Of a stretch of DNA of 56,920 bases, positions 34,353-43,367 are shown in pieces. Position numbers and translations under genes: made by a program. Each line of letters opens with the position of its first letter. Position 1 is the first letter of the stretch. The notes under the pieces were generated by a model. The model did no database searches. It had not been told where the DNA came from and was given only the letters and a program-made list of their open reading frames with translations. Location: the NCBI GenBank assembly GCA_009697105.1, contig SIAQ01000019.1:1-56920 (forward strand), in the 5' to 3' direction. The stretch comes from Gemmataceae bacterium. GTDB lineage: Bacteria; Planctomycetota; Planctomycetia; Gemmatales; Gemmataceae.

Positions 34353-36680
34353 TTACTTCACCGCCACAACGTGGCTGTTCTTTTCCATGTTCCCCGCGGC
34401 ATCTTCGCCATTGGCGGCGATACGGCCGCCGGTCGGGCGATCGATCGTAATCTCCCACTCCGCGAAGTTCGGGCGTGTTGCCGTTGCTTCCTTGCCGTTG
34501 ACGAGCACCTTCGTCACGTTGCCGTTGTCCGCCGTCACGCCACGCACGAGCAAACTGCCTTCCTGCGTGGAAACGTGCGTGACGATCGTGACCGGCGGCA
34601 GATCGTCGATCGGATCGAGCAGCTTCGGGAACTTGACATCGCTGATCGGCATGACGCGCGATTCATTGCCGGTGAGCGGAGAGTCCTGCTTGAACTTCGT
34701 CGGGTCAGCTTTGAACTCGCCCGACTTGATGCTGGAAACCTGTGCGTGCTTCCCCTGGCCGTACCAGTCGTGCAAAAAGATCGGTACGCCGGCTTCGAAC
34801 TTCGGCATGGGCCGACCGCCGCCGCCGAGGTTGACGAGCGCTTTCGCCTTGCTGTTGTCGTTCCAGTTGATCGTTTTGACATTGCGCAGATGCGTCTGTG
34901 CCTTGCCCGTTGGGTTGTCGTCGGAAATCTGGATGAGCGGCATGCCACCCGATCGGCAGCCGTCGAACGTCAGGCCGTCCACGGTCAGCACGCCGAACTG
35001 GATGCTGAGATCGTCATGCCCGCGATTGAACGGTTCGGTGTTGGTTTGGCTGATGGTTACGTTCTTGTATTCGTGATTATCATAGTTCGGGTGATAGACG
35101 CCATAGGCGACTTTGTGAATCATCAGGTTCTCGACGCGCAACGACGGAACCTGCGGACGCAAGCCATAATGCGTGTCCCAGATTTTCAGGTTGCGAACGA
35201 TGAACGGATGGTTGGCGTCCGGCCCGACGCGATTGACGCCTTCGCCGAGATTGCAGCCGTACAGGCCGGTGCTGCTGTGGACTTCGTTGTCGTCAAAGCG
35301 GATGAACGGCAAGGTGCGGATATCGACGAGCTTCTTGCTGCCATCGGGTTGCTGAACCTTGAAGGTGAGCTTCAGCGCACTGCCTTGAGTCGCCTCATAG
35401 CGGAAGCCGTAGTTGCCATTGTCGGCGGCGACGTTGCGGGTGAACGAGTTCATGCTGTTGGCCCACCAGTAGCCGGCGCCGTCGTTGGCGTCGAAGCCGA
35501 GGACTTGCTTGGGCAGCCGTTTGGTTGAGCGAGCGCCAACGGCGAGGTTGCGATCGAGCACGTTGAAAACTTCGGTGCCGTCCTCGAAGAAGAAGCCATG
35601 TCCCATGCTCTTGTAGCCGACGACATCGCGGACGACGAGGTAGTTCGTGCCGTGAATCGTCAGCCAACGATTATGGCTATCCCAGATCGACGCGCCGATG
35701 ACAGAGCTGCCGCGCATCGTGTCGCCGGCGAGATGATAGTGCAAGCTATAGCGACCGAGCACGCCGGCCTTGCCAAGGTGGCGGAACTCGGCGTAGCTGA
35801 TCGAGCCCGCGGAGCCGTGGTGATACATCGTATGCCCGCGGATGCCGGCCGGGTCGGCAGATTCGACGGTGACATTACGGCTCAGGTTCGCGACTTCAGC
35901 GCGGAACTCACCGGTGCCGAGATGATCGTAGGCGAGCGCCTTGTCGAGGGTGATTTTCATCCCATCGATCTGCTTGATGGTGAACTCTTCGGTGTAGACG
36001 GCTTTGCCATAGCTATGGCTGGTCGCGGTGACGATGATGCGATCGCCCGCTTTCCAATAGGTGACTGGTTCTTTCAAAGTGATTTCGGTCGCACCGGTCT
36101 TGGCGGTGTCGCCGAGGTTGACCCAGGTGCGGTTCATCGGCGTGCCGTGAAGGTCCATGCGACCGCCGCAGCAAACGATGGCCGGCCAGCTGTTTTTGTC
36201 CGTGCCTTCGATGTAGTGAAGGCGGATGAGAGCCGTGTGCTTGGCGCCGATCGGCTGTGTCTGCATGCCGATTTCGAGGGCGGCTCGCATGCTGCCTGGC
36301 TTGGCGTTCATGGCATGGGCATCGCAATCGAAGCCATTCTCGCTGGCGTCCTCGCCGCTTTGGATTTTGATCAGGCCGACGTTGAGCACGGTGTCCATAT
36401 TGGAAGCGAAGGACAGCGTGCCGGCCACGTGAATGAAACGAATGACATCAGCGGACTTCGAGTCATAAATGACGATATGGCCTTCGCGAACCTGCACTCG
36501 CGTCCCCGCTGCGGGGACCTTGCCGCCTTGCCAGGTGGAAGCTGCGGACCATGCGCCGCTTTTCATCGAGCGAATGATATTCGCGGCTAAGGTCGATTTT
36601 TCCGTGTGCTCCTGAGCGTTGGCGTTTAGGCCGAGCAACATGATTGCGAGCGTAGTGCAGAAGCGAATTGGCAGAGTCAT
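34353..36680 (-). CDS. G8-domain parallel beta-helix exported protein
   Basis: A 775-residue exported protein. The start at 36680 gives a signal peptide ending LNANAQ. Residues about 35-150 form a G8 domain, recognisable from KSGAWSAASTWQGGKVPAAG, REGHIVIYD and the eight-glycine pattern continuing to about 160. After this, from about 170 to 620, is a right-handed parallel beta-helix, with GRMDLHGTPMNRTWVNL, RYSLHYHLAGD, IHGTNYLVVRDVVG and GANDGAGYWWANS-like turns. The last 130 residues resemble a bacterial Ig-like domain (VNGKEATATRPNF...GRIAANGEDAAGN). The architecture resembles CEMIP/TMEM2 proteins, which bind or cut hyaluronan in animals, but substrate here is unknown. The gene is intact. 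Confidence 0.82.
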   Translation of the reverse strand: MTLPIRFCTTLAIMLLGLNANAQEHTEKSTLAANIIRSMKSGAWSAASTWQGGKVPAAGTRVQVREGHIVIYDSKSADVIRFIHVAGTLSFASNMDTVLNVGLIKIQSGEDASENGFDCDAHAMNAKPGSMRAALEIGMQTQPIGAKHTALIRLHYIEGTDKNSWPAIVCCGGRMDLHGTPMNRTWVNLGDTAKTGATEITLKEPVTYWKAGDRIIVTATSHSYGKAVYTEEFTIKQIDGMKITLDKALAYDHLGTGEFRAEVANLSRNVTVESADPAGIRGHTMYHHGSAGSISYAEFRHLGKAGVLGRYSLHYHLAGDTMRGSSVIGASIWDSHNRWLTIHGTNYLVVRDVVGYKSMGHGFFFEDGTEVFNVLDRNLAVGARSTKRLPKQVLGFDANDGAGYWWANSMNSFTRNVAADNGNYGFRYEATQGSALKLTFKVQQPDGSKKLVDIRTLPFIRFDDNEVHSSTGLYGCNLGEGVNRVGPDANHPFIVRNLKIWDTHYGLRPQVPSLRVENLMIHKVAYGVYHPNYDNHEYKNVTISQTNTEPFNRGHDDLSIQFGVLTVDGLTFDGCRSGGMPLIQISDDNPTGKAQTHLRNVKTINWNDNSKAKALVNLGGGGRPMPKFEAGVPIFLHDWYGQGKHAQVSSIKSGEFKADPTKFKQDSPLTGNESRVMPISDVKFPKLLDPIDDLPPVTIVTHVSTQEGSLLVRGVTADNGNVTKVLVNGKEATATRPNFAEWEITIDRPTGGRIAANGEDAAGNMEKNSHVVAVK

Positions 36681-36746
36681 GTGAGGATACCTCGTGGGTG
36701 GGATGTTGTGCGAGGTTATTGTATGCGGAGAATGCACTTCGTGCTT

Positions 36747-36982
36747 CGTCCGTGGACCGTGGGGCAGGCTTTCTAGCCTGCCGTATTTTGACGATCAAGG
36801 GCAAGCTACGGCAGGCTAGAAAGCCTGCCCCACGGTCCACGGACGCATCCAAGATGGTCATGATAGTCATGCGTTTGGGGATACCTCCCTTGGGCATGTT
36901 GATCTCAACGTTTGGTCAGAGCCACGCACGAAGTGAGTGGTTTTTGTGAATTCAATCCACTTACCTCGTGCGTGACTCTGAC
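36747..36982. repeat. Palindrome E1, family I copy 2 and palindrome H
   Basis: At 36747-36845 CGTCCGTGGACCGTGGGGC and its complement enclose GCAGGCTTTCTAGCCTGCC, itself palindromic, making a 99-base hairpin. At 36849-36900 is family I copy 2 (CCAAGATGGTCATGATAGTC...). At 36915-36982 GTCAGAGCCACGCACGAAG pairs with CTCGTGCGTGACTCTGAC. These elements fill the gap between the G8 gene and the DUF1501 terminator; no gene lies there. Confidence 0.8.
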
Positions 36983-37024
36983 AATCAAACATTTTGCTAC
37001 GAGCTAAGGACTAAGGACTATGCC

Positions 37025-37059
37025 AAAAAAAAGGCCGCCGATCAGCGAGATCGACGGCC
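37025..37059 (-). terminator. Intrinsic terminator of the DUF1501 gene
   Basis: Read on the minus strand, GGCCGTCGATC, a five-base loop, GATCGGCGGCC and eight T follow 23 bases after the DUF1501 stop. The stem is nearly perfect with one mismatched pair. It is the clearest intrinsic terminator in the window, and unlike the repeat families it appears once. Confidence 0.85.
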
Positions 37060-37081
37060 CAATGAAACATCAAACGATCGT

Positions 37082-38395
37082 TTACACAAGTTCGGCGATG
37101 GGACGGCCGCCTTCGATCATGTAAGTCGGACGACCGATCGGGCTGGTGAACTGAAGATCGCGCGGCATGCCGAGGGCGTGCAGCACAGTTGCCTTCAGAT
37201 CGGTCGGCGAGATCGGAGCCGTCTGCGGCCGTTCCACCTTGGAGCTGGATTCGCCAACGGTTTGGCCCATGCGCAGACCGCCGCCGGCCATGGCCAGCGT
37301 GCACAGGGAACCCCAGTGATCGCGACCGGCGTTGCGATTTACTCGCGGCGTGCGGCCGAACTCGCCGGTGACGACGAGGAGGATGTTGCGGTCAACGCCG
37401 CGAGCAACAGTGTCGGCAACGAAGGCGCTGACGGCGCGATCGACGTCGCCGCAACGAGCGCGAAGCGAGTTGGCGATATTGCTGTGCATGTCCCAGCCGC
37501 CGTAGTTGATCGTGACGAAACCGCAGCCGGCTTCGCACAAACGACGCGCGAGGAGCATCTGTTCGCCCAGGCCGCGACCGTACTGTTCGCGGGTGCTGGC
37601 GCTTTCACGGGTGACGTCGAATGCTTGACGAGCGTTGCCCTGAACGAGTTCATAAGCCTGTCGGCCGAACTGATCGAGGCCTTCCAACATGCCCGTCGAA
37701 TCGACTTCGCGGCTGATGTTGTCGAAAGATTGCTGAAGGGCACGACGGTCTTGCAGCTGGTCGACGGTGACGCGCGGTTCCATGTTGAGGCGGGATTGGC
37801 CTGTCGTGGCGAACGGTTCGTAGGCTCGGCCAAGCCAAGAGGCGCCGTCGCCCGTGATGGGGTTCAGGCGGACGTAGGTCGGCATGCCGGTGGTCGGGTG
37901 ATTCGCACCGCGCTGGCGCGAGAGGATCGAGCCGGAAGACGGATGCTGCTGAGTGCCGGCGCCTTCTTGATTTCGGCTGTTGTAGCCGGTGTTGATCCAA
38001 TAGGTGCCAGCGCCGTGGCTGCCACTGCCATGCGCGAAGGAACGCACGAAGGCCATCTTGTTGGCCACGGTTCCGATGCGAGGCAGCAAGCCGCCGATTT
38101 GGATGCCGGCGACGTTCGTCTGCACGGCGCCAACGGTGCTGCGGAATTCTTCGGGAGCACTCATCTTGGGATCGAAGGTCTCGACGTGAGTCGCACCACC
38201 GCCAAGCCACAGCCAAACGACGGACGCGTCGCGGGTCGCCTGGCCTTGTGCCGAGGCTTCAGCTCGCATGCGAAGCAGATCGGGAAGCGACATCAACGAT
38301 GCGCCGCCGATCGCGCCCAAGGCACCGACGCTGAGGAAATTGCGGCGGTTCATGCCGTCGCATTCCCGGTGATTGTTACCGAACAGGTTGAGCAT
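37082..38395 (-). CDS. DUF1501 Tat-exported protein
   Basis: A 437-residue protein; the start at 38395 follows AGGGGG. The twin-arginine motif GMNRRNFLSVGALGAIGG is near residues 14-32, so export is by Tat. DUF1501 landmarks follow: LWLGGGATHVETFDPK near residue 62, FVRSFAHGSGSHGAGTYWI near 115, ARRLCEAGCGFVTINYGGWD near 280, and ILLVVTGEFGRTPRVN near 335 with GRDHWG. The family is distantly related to sulfatases and alkaline phosphatases (DUF1501 clan), and HxxxW and GRDHWG could be metal-binding, but no reaction is known. It has its own terminator and is monocistronic. Confidence 0.9.
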   Translation of the reverse strand: MLNLFGNNHRECDGMNRRNFLSVGALGAIGGASLMSLPDLLRMRAEASAQGQATRDASVVWLWLGGGATHVETFDPKMSAPEEFRSTVGAVQTNVAGIQIGGLLPRIGTVANKMAFVRSFAHGSGSHGAGTYWINTGYNSRNQEGAGTQQHPSSGSILSRQRGANHPTTGMPTYVRLNPITGDGASWLGRAYEPFATTGQSRLNMEPRVTVDQLQDRRALQQSFDNISREVDSTGMLEGLDQFGRQAYELVQGNARQAFDVTRESASTREQYGRGLGEQMLLARRLCEAGCGFVTINYGGWDMHSNIANSLRARCGDVDRAVSAFVADTVARGVDRNILLVVTGEFGRTPRVNRNAGRDHWGSLCTLAMAGGGLRMGQTVGESSSKVERPQTAPISPTDLKATVLHALGMPRDLQFTSPIGRPTYMIEGGRPIAELV

Positions 38396-38513
38396 TACAT
38401 CCCCCTTTTTGAGATACCACGCAAACAGGTTGTGTAGTGAACGCCACAATTTGCCATCTTTGGTATACCACGAAACTGTCCAAGTTACAAGGCTTTAGGA
38501 GAAAATATCAATT

Positions 38514-38760
38514 CGTCCGTGGTCCGTAGTCCGTGGGTCAGGCTTTCCAGCCTGACATGTTTTTGACGATTTCGTGGGGCAGGCTTTCTAGCCTGCCGCA
38601 TTTTGACGATCAAAGGCAAGCTACGGCAGGCTAGAAAGCCTGACCCACGGCAAGCTTCGGCAGGCTACGGCAGGCTAGAAGGCCTGACCCACGGACCACA
38701 GACGAAATTCGACATGCCCAAGGTGGTCATCCCCGACAGCATGGCCATCTTGACGTTATC
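38514..38760. repeat. Compound palindrome E2 plus family I copy 3
   Basis: At 38514-38704 the arms CGTCCGTGGTCCGTAGTCCG... and ...CCCACGGACCACAGACG enclose two to three copies of GCAGGCTAGAAAGCCTG-type units, so it is E1 with an extra internal unit. At 38711-38756 is family I copy 3 (GACATGCCCAAGGTGGTCAT). The gap runs from the DUF1501 start to the protease start and is open in frame on the plus strand, but that frame is only repeat. Confidence 0.75.
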
Positions 38761-38827
38761 CTTGCCACTCGACATCTCACCGGTATCCTGTCAATCACAC
38801 CCTTCACTCATCGTCGAGGTTCACGCC

Positions 38828-41800
38828 ATGATGCGCTGGCTAATTCTGTTGATCCTCCTGTTTCCAACTATCGCCGATGCCGCCGAGACGATTCGACTCG
38901 CCAATAATCCCGCTCTCTCACCGGACGGCAAATGGCTTGCCTTCGACTGGAATGGCGACATTTGGCTCGCACCCTCCATCGGCGGCGAGGCCAAGCAACG
39001 CTCCGCCAACCCGGCACGTGACGCCGTCCCACACTTCGCCCCCGAGGGCAAGGAGCTCGCCTTCGTCAGCGATCGCGAAGGCAGCCTGCAAGTCTTCACC
39101 ATCCCCATCGACGGCGGCGTGCCGACCCAACGGACTTTCCACACCGCAGGCTCGATGATCCAAGAGTACACACCCGACAGCAAAGGCATGCTGATCAAAG
39201 CGACGCGCGATCACTTTTGGCGCCATGCCGACCGCTTCTTCACCATCTCACGCGATCAACGCTCCGCCGAGCGGCTCCTGTTCGACGACTACGGCACCGA
39301 CGGCACGCTCTCGCCCGACGGCAAGAAACTGCTCTTCACCCGCGAAGGCGAAGGCTGGCATCGCAAGGGCTACAAAGGTTCGCGCGTCACGCAGGTTTGG
39401 CTGCACGATCGCGACGCCAAGACATTCACCAAGCTGCTGCACGAGGACTTCGGTTGCCGTTGGCCGTTGTGGAAGCCCGATGCCAGTGGGTTCTATTTCG
39501 TTGGCGAGCACGCCCAAGGCTCGAATCTGTTTAGCTACGATTTTGCATCGAAGGCGAAGAAGCAACTGACGACCTTCAAGGAAGATGGCGTCGTATTCCC
39601 AGCCATCGCCCGCAACGGCTCCAAGCTCGTGTTTCGCCATCTGTTTGATTTGTACGCCTTCGACCCGGCGAACACCAAGACGACGAAGCTCGACCTCTAC
39701 CACACCGCCGATCGCGTGAGCCGAAAGGCCGAGCTGCGCACGCTGACCTCAGCAACGTCGTCCGCCTTTTCGCGCGACGGCTTGGAGATCGCGCTGATCG
39801 CCGGCGGCGACCTCTGGGTCATGGACACCGAGCTTCGCGAACCACGCCAGGTCACGAACACGTCGACCGACGAAGCCAGCCCACTCTTCACGCCCGATGG
39901 CGATGCGATCCTCTTCGTCGCGAACCTTGGCAATCGCTTCGCCATTGCCAAGGCGACACGCAAGGACGCCAAGAAATACTGGTGGCAGAACCGCGAGTTC
40001 ACCGTCACGCACCTACTCGAAATGGACGAGCAACCGACGCGCCTCAAGCTCAGCCCCGATGCGAAGTCGCTGGCTTTCGTGCGTGGCCGCGGCGATTTGT
40101 GGACACTCGATCTCGCCGACAAGAAGCCGCGACAAATCATCGCCGGTTGGAACCCGCCCGACTTCCATTGGTCGCCCGATGGCAAGTGGTTCGTATACGG
40201 CCAACTTGACGAAGAGTTCAACCGCGACATTTGGCTTCGGCCCAGTGACGGCACAGGCGAGCCGTACAATCTCTCGCGTCATCACTTTGCTGAGCACGAT
40301 CCCGTCTGGTCGCCCGATGGCAAGATGATCGCCTATGCCGGCCGCCGCGCATCGGGCGATGCCGGTGCGCACGTCTGCGTTGTGTCGCTGAACGCAGAAG
40401 ACGATGACATCAGCGCACGCGATCGCAAGCTCGAAAAAGCGCTCGATAAGATGAAATCCCGCACCGGCCCCGCGAAGTCGAAAGAGGAGCCGAAAGAGTT
40501 GAAGAAACCCGCGAGTGTAGCGTTCGACTTCGATCGTCTGCACGATCGCGTCAAGCGATTCAACCTTGGCGAAGGTTCTGCGAACACGCTGTTCTGGTCG
40601 CCGGACTCGAAGAAGCTCGCGTTCACGGGGACCTATGAAGGCAAGCCCGGCACATTCGCCATTGATGTCGCAATCAGCATGACGCCGAAAGCGCTCACGT
40701 CGATCGTCGGCACGAATCCAACGTGGATGAAGGCGGGCAACCAAATCGTCTGGCTCGTCAACGGCATTCCGACGAGCACGCCAGGCGTCGCTGCCGCTAC
40801 CGGTGAGCCAGCGCCGACACCAATCACGATTCCGAAGAAGGGCGGCTTTGCACCGAAGTTGCCGATCGGCGGCGCTCCCGCGACCGGCGGCGGGTTCACG
40901 TTCACGGCTCGACAGCATGTCGATCTCGCCTCGCGGAACGCCGCTATCTTCGATACCTGCTGGCGCAGCATGCGCGATCACTGGTACGATGGCAAGCTCG
41001 GCAACGCCGACTGGACCAAGGTCCGCGAGAAGTATCGCCCGCTGGCGGAAAGCGCCCCGGATCGCGAGACCGTCGTCATCGCCGTGCAGATGATGCTAGG
41101 CGAACTCAACGGCTCGCACCTCGGCTTTACGATGAACCCGACCGATGCCAGCGCTAAAGCCGACGAGACACGCGATGTCACACCGCACCTCGGCGTGCGT
41201 TTCGATCCCGCTTTCGCCGGACCAGGCCTGAAGATTCGCGACGTGCTGCGCGATGGCCCCGCCGATAAGAAACGCAGTCGACTCGATTCAGGCGACATCG
41301 TCACGAAGATCGATGGCGTCCTCGTTGGCCCAAACGCCGATCTCACGAGTATCCTCAACGGCCCGCTCGATCGCGAAATCACACTCACCGTCAACGGTGC
41401 TGACGTCTCGCTACGGCCCATCGCCTACGCCACGGCACAGACGATGCTCTACGATCATTGGCTGCAACATAATCGCCGACTCGTCGAAGACGCCAGCAAG
41501 GGCAAGCTCGGTTATCTGCACATCAGCGCGATGTCGATGCCGAACTTCCGCAAGTTCGAGGATGAACTCGTCTCGCAAGGCGCGGGCAAGGACGGCCTTA
41601 TCATCGACGTGCGCGAGAACCCAGGCGGCTCGATCACTGACCACCTGCTCACCGCCCTGACGCAACCGATGCACGCCATCACCGTGCCCCGCGGCGGTGG
41701 GCCAGGCTATCCGCTCGATCGCAAGGTCTACGTCTCCTGGCACAAACCGATCGTCGTGCTGTGCAATCAAAACAGCGGCTCAAACGCGGAAATCTTTAGT

Positions 41801-42118
41801 CATGCGATCAAGACACTCAAGCGAGGCCAAGTCGTCGGTGTCACTACGGCGGGTGCCGTCGTCAGCACCGGGGTGGCACCGATCATGGACGCTGGCTTGC
41901 TGCGGCTGCCCACACGCGGCTGGTTTACGCTCAACGACGGCGAAGACATGGAGAAAAACGGTGCCGCCCCGCACCACGTCATCTGGCCCGACCCAACGAC
42001 CCTGCCAAGCGGCCGCGATGCCCAGTTGAGCAAGGCGATCGAAGTGTTGACCGGCGATGTGGCCAATTGGCGAGCACGTCCGCAGTCGAAGCTGAAGCTG
42101 TCGACCGAGCGGCCGTGA
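38828..42118 (+). CDS. Tricorn-like S41 protease with beta-propeller and PDZ domain
   Basis: A 1096-residue exported protease. ATG 38828 (GAGG upstream) gives a signal peptide ending TIADAAE; the frame is open further upstream but only through repeat DNA. Residues about 20-620 hold many WD-like/Tricorn beta-propeller blades with the phrase LSPDGKWLAF or WSPDGKxxxY recurring. Then come the helical C1 domain with LNGSHLGFTMN (catalytic His), a PDZ domain near 800-880 (GLKIRDVLRDGPADKK), and the S41 C-terminal part with NQNSGSNAEIFSHAIK (catalytic Ser). Substrate peptides enter via the propeller and are cut in the periplasm. Family length is about 1050-1100. An isolated gene. Confidence 0.9.
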   Translation: MMRWLILLILLFPTIADAAETIRLANNPALSPDGKWLAFDWNGDIWLAPSIGGEAKQRSANPARDAVPHFAPEGKELAFVSDREGSLQVFTIPIDGGVPTQRTFHTAGSMIQEYTPDSKGMLIKATRDHFWRHADRFFTISRDQRSAERLLFDDYGTDGTLSPDGKKLLFTREGEGWHRKGYKGSRVTQVWLHDRDAKTFTKLLHEDFGCRWPLWKPDASGFYFVGEHAQGSNLFSYDFASKAKKQLTTFKEDGVVFPAIARNGSKLVFRHLFDLYAFDPANTKTTKLDLYHTADRVSRKAELRTLTSATSSAFSRDGLEIALIAGGDLWVMDTELREPRQVTNTSTDEASPLFTPDGDAILFVANLGNRFAIAKATRKDAKKYWWQNREFTVTHLLEMDEQPTRLKLSPDAKSLAFVRGRGDLWTLDLADKKPRQIIAGWNPPDFHWSPDGKWFVYGQLDEEFNRDIWLRPSDGTGEPYNLSRHHFAEHDPVWSPDGKMIAYAGRRASGDAGAHVCVVSLNAEDDDISARDRKLEKALDKMKSRTGPAKSKEEPKELKKPASVAFDFDRLHDRVKRFNLGEGSANTLFWSPDSKKLAFTGTYEGKPGTFAIDVAISMTPKALTSIVGTNPTWMKAGNQIVWLVNGIPTSTPGVAAATGEPAPTPITIPKKGGFAPKLPIGGAPATGGGFTFTARQHVDLASRNAAIFDTCWRSMRDHWYDGKLGNADWTKVREKYRPLAESAPDRETVVIAVQMMLGELNGSHLGFTMNPTDASAKADETRDVTPHLGVRFDPAFAGPGLKIRDVLRDGPADKKRSRLDSGDIVTKIDGVLVGPNADLTSILNGPLDREITLTVNGADVSLRPIAYATAQTMLYDHWLQHNRRLVEDASKGKLGYLHISAMSMPNFRKFEDELVSQGAGKDGLIIDVRENPGGSITDHLLTALTQPMHAITVPRGGGPGYPLDRKVYVSWHKPIVVLCNQNSGSNAEIFSHAIKTLKRGQVVGVTTAGAVVSTGVAPIMDAGLLRLPTRGWFTLNDGEDMEKNGAAPHHVIWPDPTTLPSGRDAQLSKAIEVLTGDVANWRARPQSKLKLSTERP

Positions 42119-42131
42119 CGCATTGGTTCAC

Positions 42132-42160
42132 CCCCACCAATCGCTACGCTCATGGTGGGG
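42132..42160. repeat. Intergenic palindrome, family D copy 3
   Basis: CCCCACCA and TGGTGGGG enclose ATCGCTACGCTCA. It lies between the protease stop and the first small protein of the nucleotidyltransferase operon. Confidence 0.75.
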
Positions 42161-42201
42161 TTACGCCGCCGTGATACAATACATTCAACCCGGAGGCCGT
42201 C

Positions 42202-42432
42202 ATGGATCTGCCGATCAAGTTCCCGACCGAGACTGAAGTCATCCGCGAGGAGGTGGCGAGGTTTCGCATACTTTCACCAGAGAAAAAGGTTGGCGAACTT
42301 GACGAGATGTTTGAACTGTACCATTTTCTGAGAGTTGCGTCGGGTCGGCCGGACCTGATCGATCGAATGGCGGAGGAGGAAGAACGAGCCGAGCGCGAGG
42401 CTATCTTTGACTTTGCGAGGCGTCATGCGTGA
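42202..42432 (+). CDS. Small protein A of the nucleotidyltransferase operon (antitoxin-like)
   Basis: A 76-residue, acidic, helical protein. It opens MDLPIKFPTETEVIREEVAR, almost the same as the next gene (MDLPIKFPSDTEVIREEVAR), and both have GGAGGCC a few bases before ATG. After residue 30 the two diverge. The tail EEEERAEREAIFDFARRHA is highly charged. No DNA-binding motif is seen. Size, duplication and coupling to a nucleotidyltransferase suggest an antitoxin role by analogy with MenA/AbiEi or MNT-HEPN pairs, but the family itself is not one I recognise. Confidence 0.6.
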   Translation: MDLPIKFPTETEVIREEVARFRILSPEKKVGELDEMFELYHFLRVASGRPDLIDRMAEEEERAEREAIFDFARRHA

Positions 42433-42498
42433 GTGATGTTTATTTATTAGCGGGAAGAGCGACGCGGTGATATAATGGCATCAATCTGGGAGGCCACC

Positions 42499-42732
42499 AT
42501 GGATCTGCCAATCAAGTTCCCAAGCGACACCGAAGTCATCCGGGAGGAGGTTGCGCGATTTCGGGCGCTCTCGCCGGAAAAACGCCGGCGTGCCATTGTT
42601 GGCGCGCTTCGACTGGGCGGAAATATTATCTCGTCCTCTCCAAAGGCCCAGTTTTTGCAAAACTCTCTGCTTGAAAAAAGCGCCAATGATCGCAAGATTC
42701 AAGAGGAGGTTCTGACGAAGTATGCCACCTGA
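42499..42732 (+). CDS. Small protein B of the nucleotidyltransferase operon (antitoxin-like)
   Basis: A 77-residue paralogue of the preceding protein. The shared N-terminal 25 residues are almost identical, then it has RRRAIVGALRLGGNIISSSP, a more basic hydrophobic helix, and a polar C-terminus. The start at 42499 was chosen to match the paralogue and its GGAGGCC site; an in-frame start eight codons earlier is less likely. Its last 11 bases overlap the nucleotidyltransferase start at 42722, so translation is coupled and this copy is the direct partner. Function is inferred from position. Confidence 0.62.
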   Translation: MDLPIKFPSDTEVIREEVARFRALSPEKRRRAIVGALRLGGNIISSSPKAQFLQNSLLEKSANDRKIQEEVLTKYAT

Positions 42733-43321
42733 ATTCGCGGAACTTGGCGATGACATAAACACCGCTCTAGAACGTATCACCGATGTGTTTCATCGTCGCT
42801 CGATTCGATATGCCTTGATCGGCGGAATCGCGACAATTATTCGCGGTCGAGTTCGTTTAACTACGGATGTCGATTTTATCTTGGATGTGCCGCAGATTGC
42901 CTTGCCAGGATTATTGGATGAGTTGATCGAAAATGGATTTGAGTTCGATCCTTTGGTTGTAATAAAGCAGTATGTTCAACACAGCATGACGGCGATTCGC
43001 TACGGCTCCACGACTATCGATTGGCTCAAACCCGTTCTACCGCTTTATAGACGAACATTAAACGACGCAAAAATGACACCTTGGTCCGATTCACATCAAG
43101 TGCGCACCGCCCTCCCCGAAGGCATTATTTTGACGAAGCTGCTCGCGTTTCGGCCACAGGACAAAGAGGACATCGAAACGCTGCTGATTGCCAATCGCGA
43201 GGAGATCGACCTCTCGATCATCCGCGAGGAATGGGCGCCGTTTGTGCCGACCGAGGCCGACCGCACCACGTGGCTCGAAGCCGCGATTGCGAAGCATGTG
43301 ACGCCGTATCGCGCGGGGTGA
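42722..43321 (+). CDS. Nucleotidyltransferase, AbiEii/MNT-like, candidate toxin
   Basis: A 199-residue protein of the polymerase-beta-type nucleotidyltransferase fold. The active-site pattern is IGGIATIIRGRVRLTTDVDF near residues 33-52: GG at 34-35, and the two metal-binding aspartates at about 49 and 51. A third acidic residue is plausible in the strand STTIDWL near 98. The C-terminal segment KLLAFRPQDKEDIETLL has the lysine typical of these enzymes. Such proteins add nucleotides or phosphates to tRNA or proteins, often as toxins. It overlaps its small partner by 11 bases. The last 21 codons recur nearly unchanged at 43886-43956 and 46101-46268. Confidence 0.78.
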   Translation: MPPEFAELGDDINTALERITDVFHRRSIRYALIGGIATIIRGRVRLTTDVDFILDVPQIALPGLLDELIENGFEFDPLVVIKQYVQHSMTAIRYGSTTIDWLKPVLPLYRRTLNDAKMTPWSDSHQVRTALPEGIILTKLLAFRPQDKEDIETLLIANREEIDLSIIREEWAPFVPTEADRTTWLEAAIAKHVTPYRAG

Positions 43322-43367
43322 ACGCTTAACATTAAACAAACGTGATCGAGTAAATCGGAGTAGACGC

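Noticed and set aside
34287..35528. 413-codon and further plus-strand frames opposite the G8 gene
   Set aside because: Composition is that of an antisense of a signal-bearing gene; no motif, and a B-family palindrome provides the start.
36968..38437. 489-codon plus-strand frame opposite DUF1501
   Set aside because: Antisense shadow; the DUF1501 gene has Tat signal, family motifs and a terminator on the minus strand.
38603..38827. N-terminal extension of the Tricorn-like protease
   Set aside because: The 75 extra codons are palindrome E2 and family I repeat read in frame; a clean signal peptide starts at 38828.
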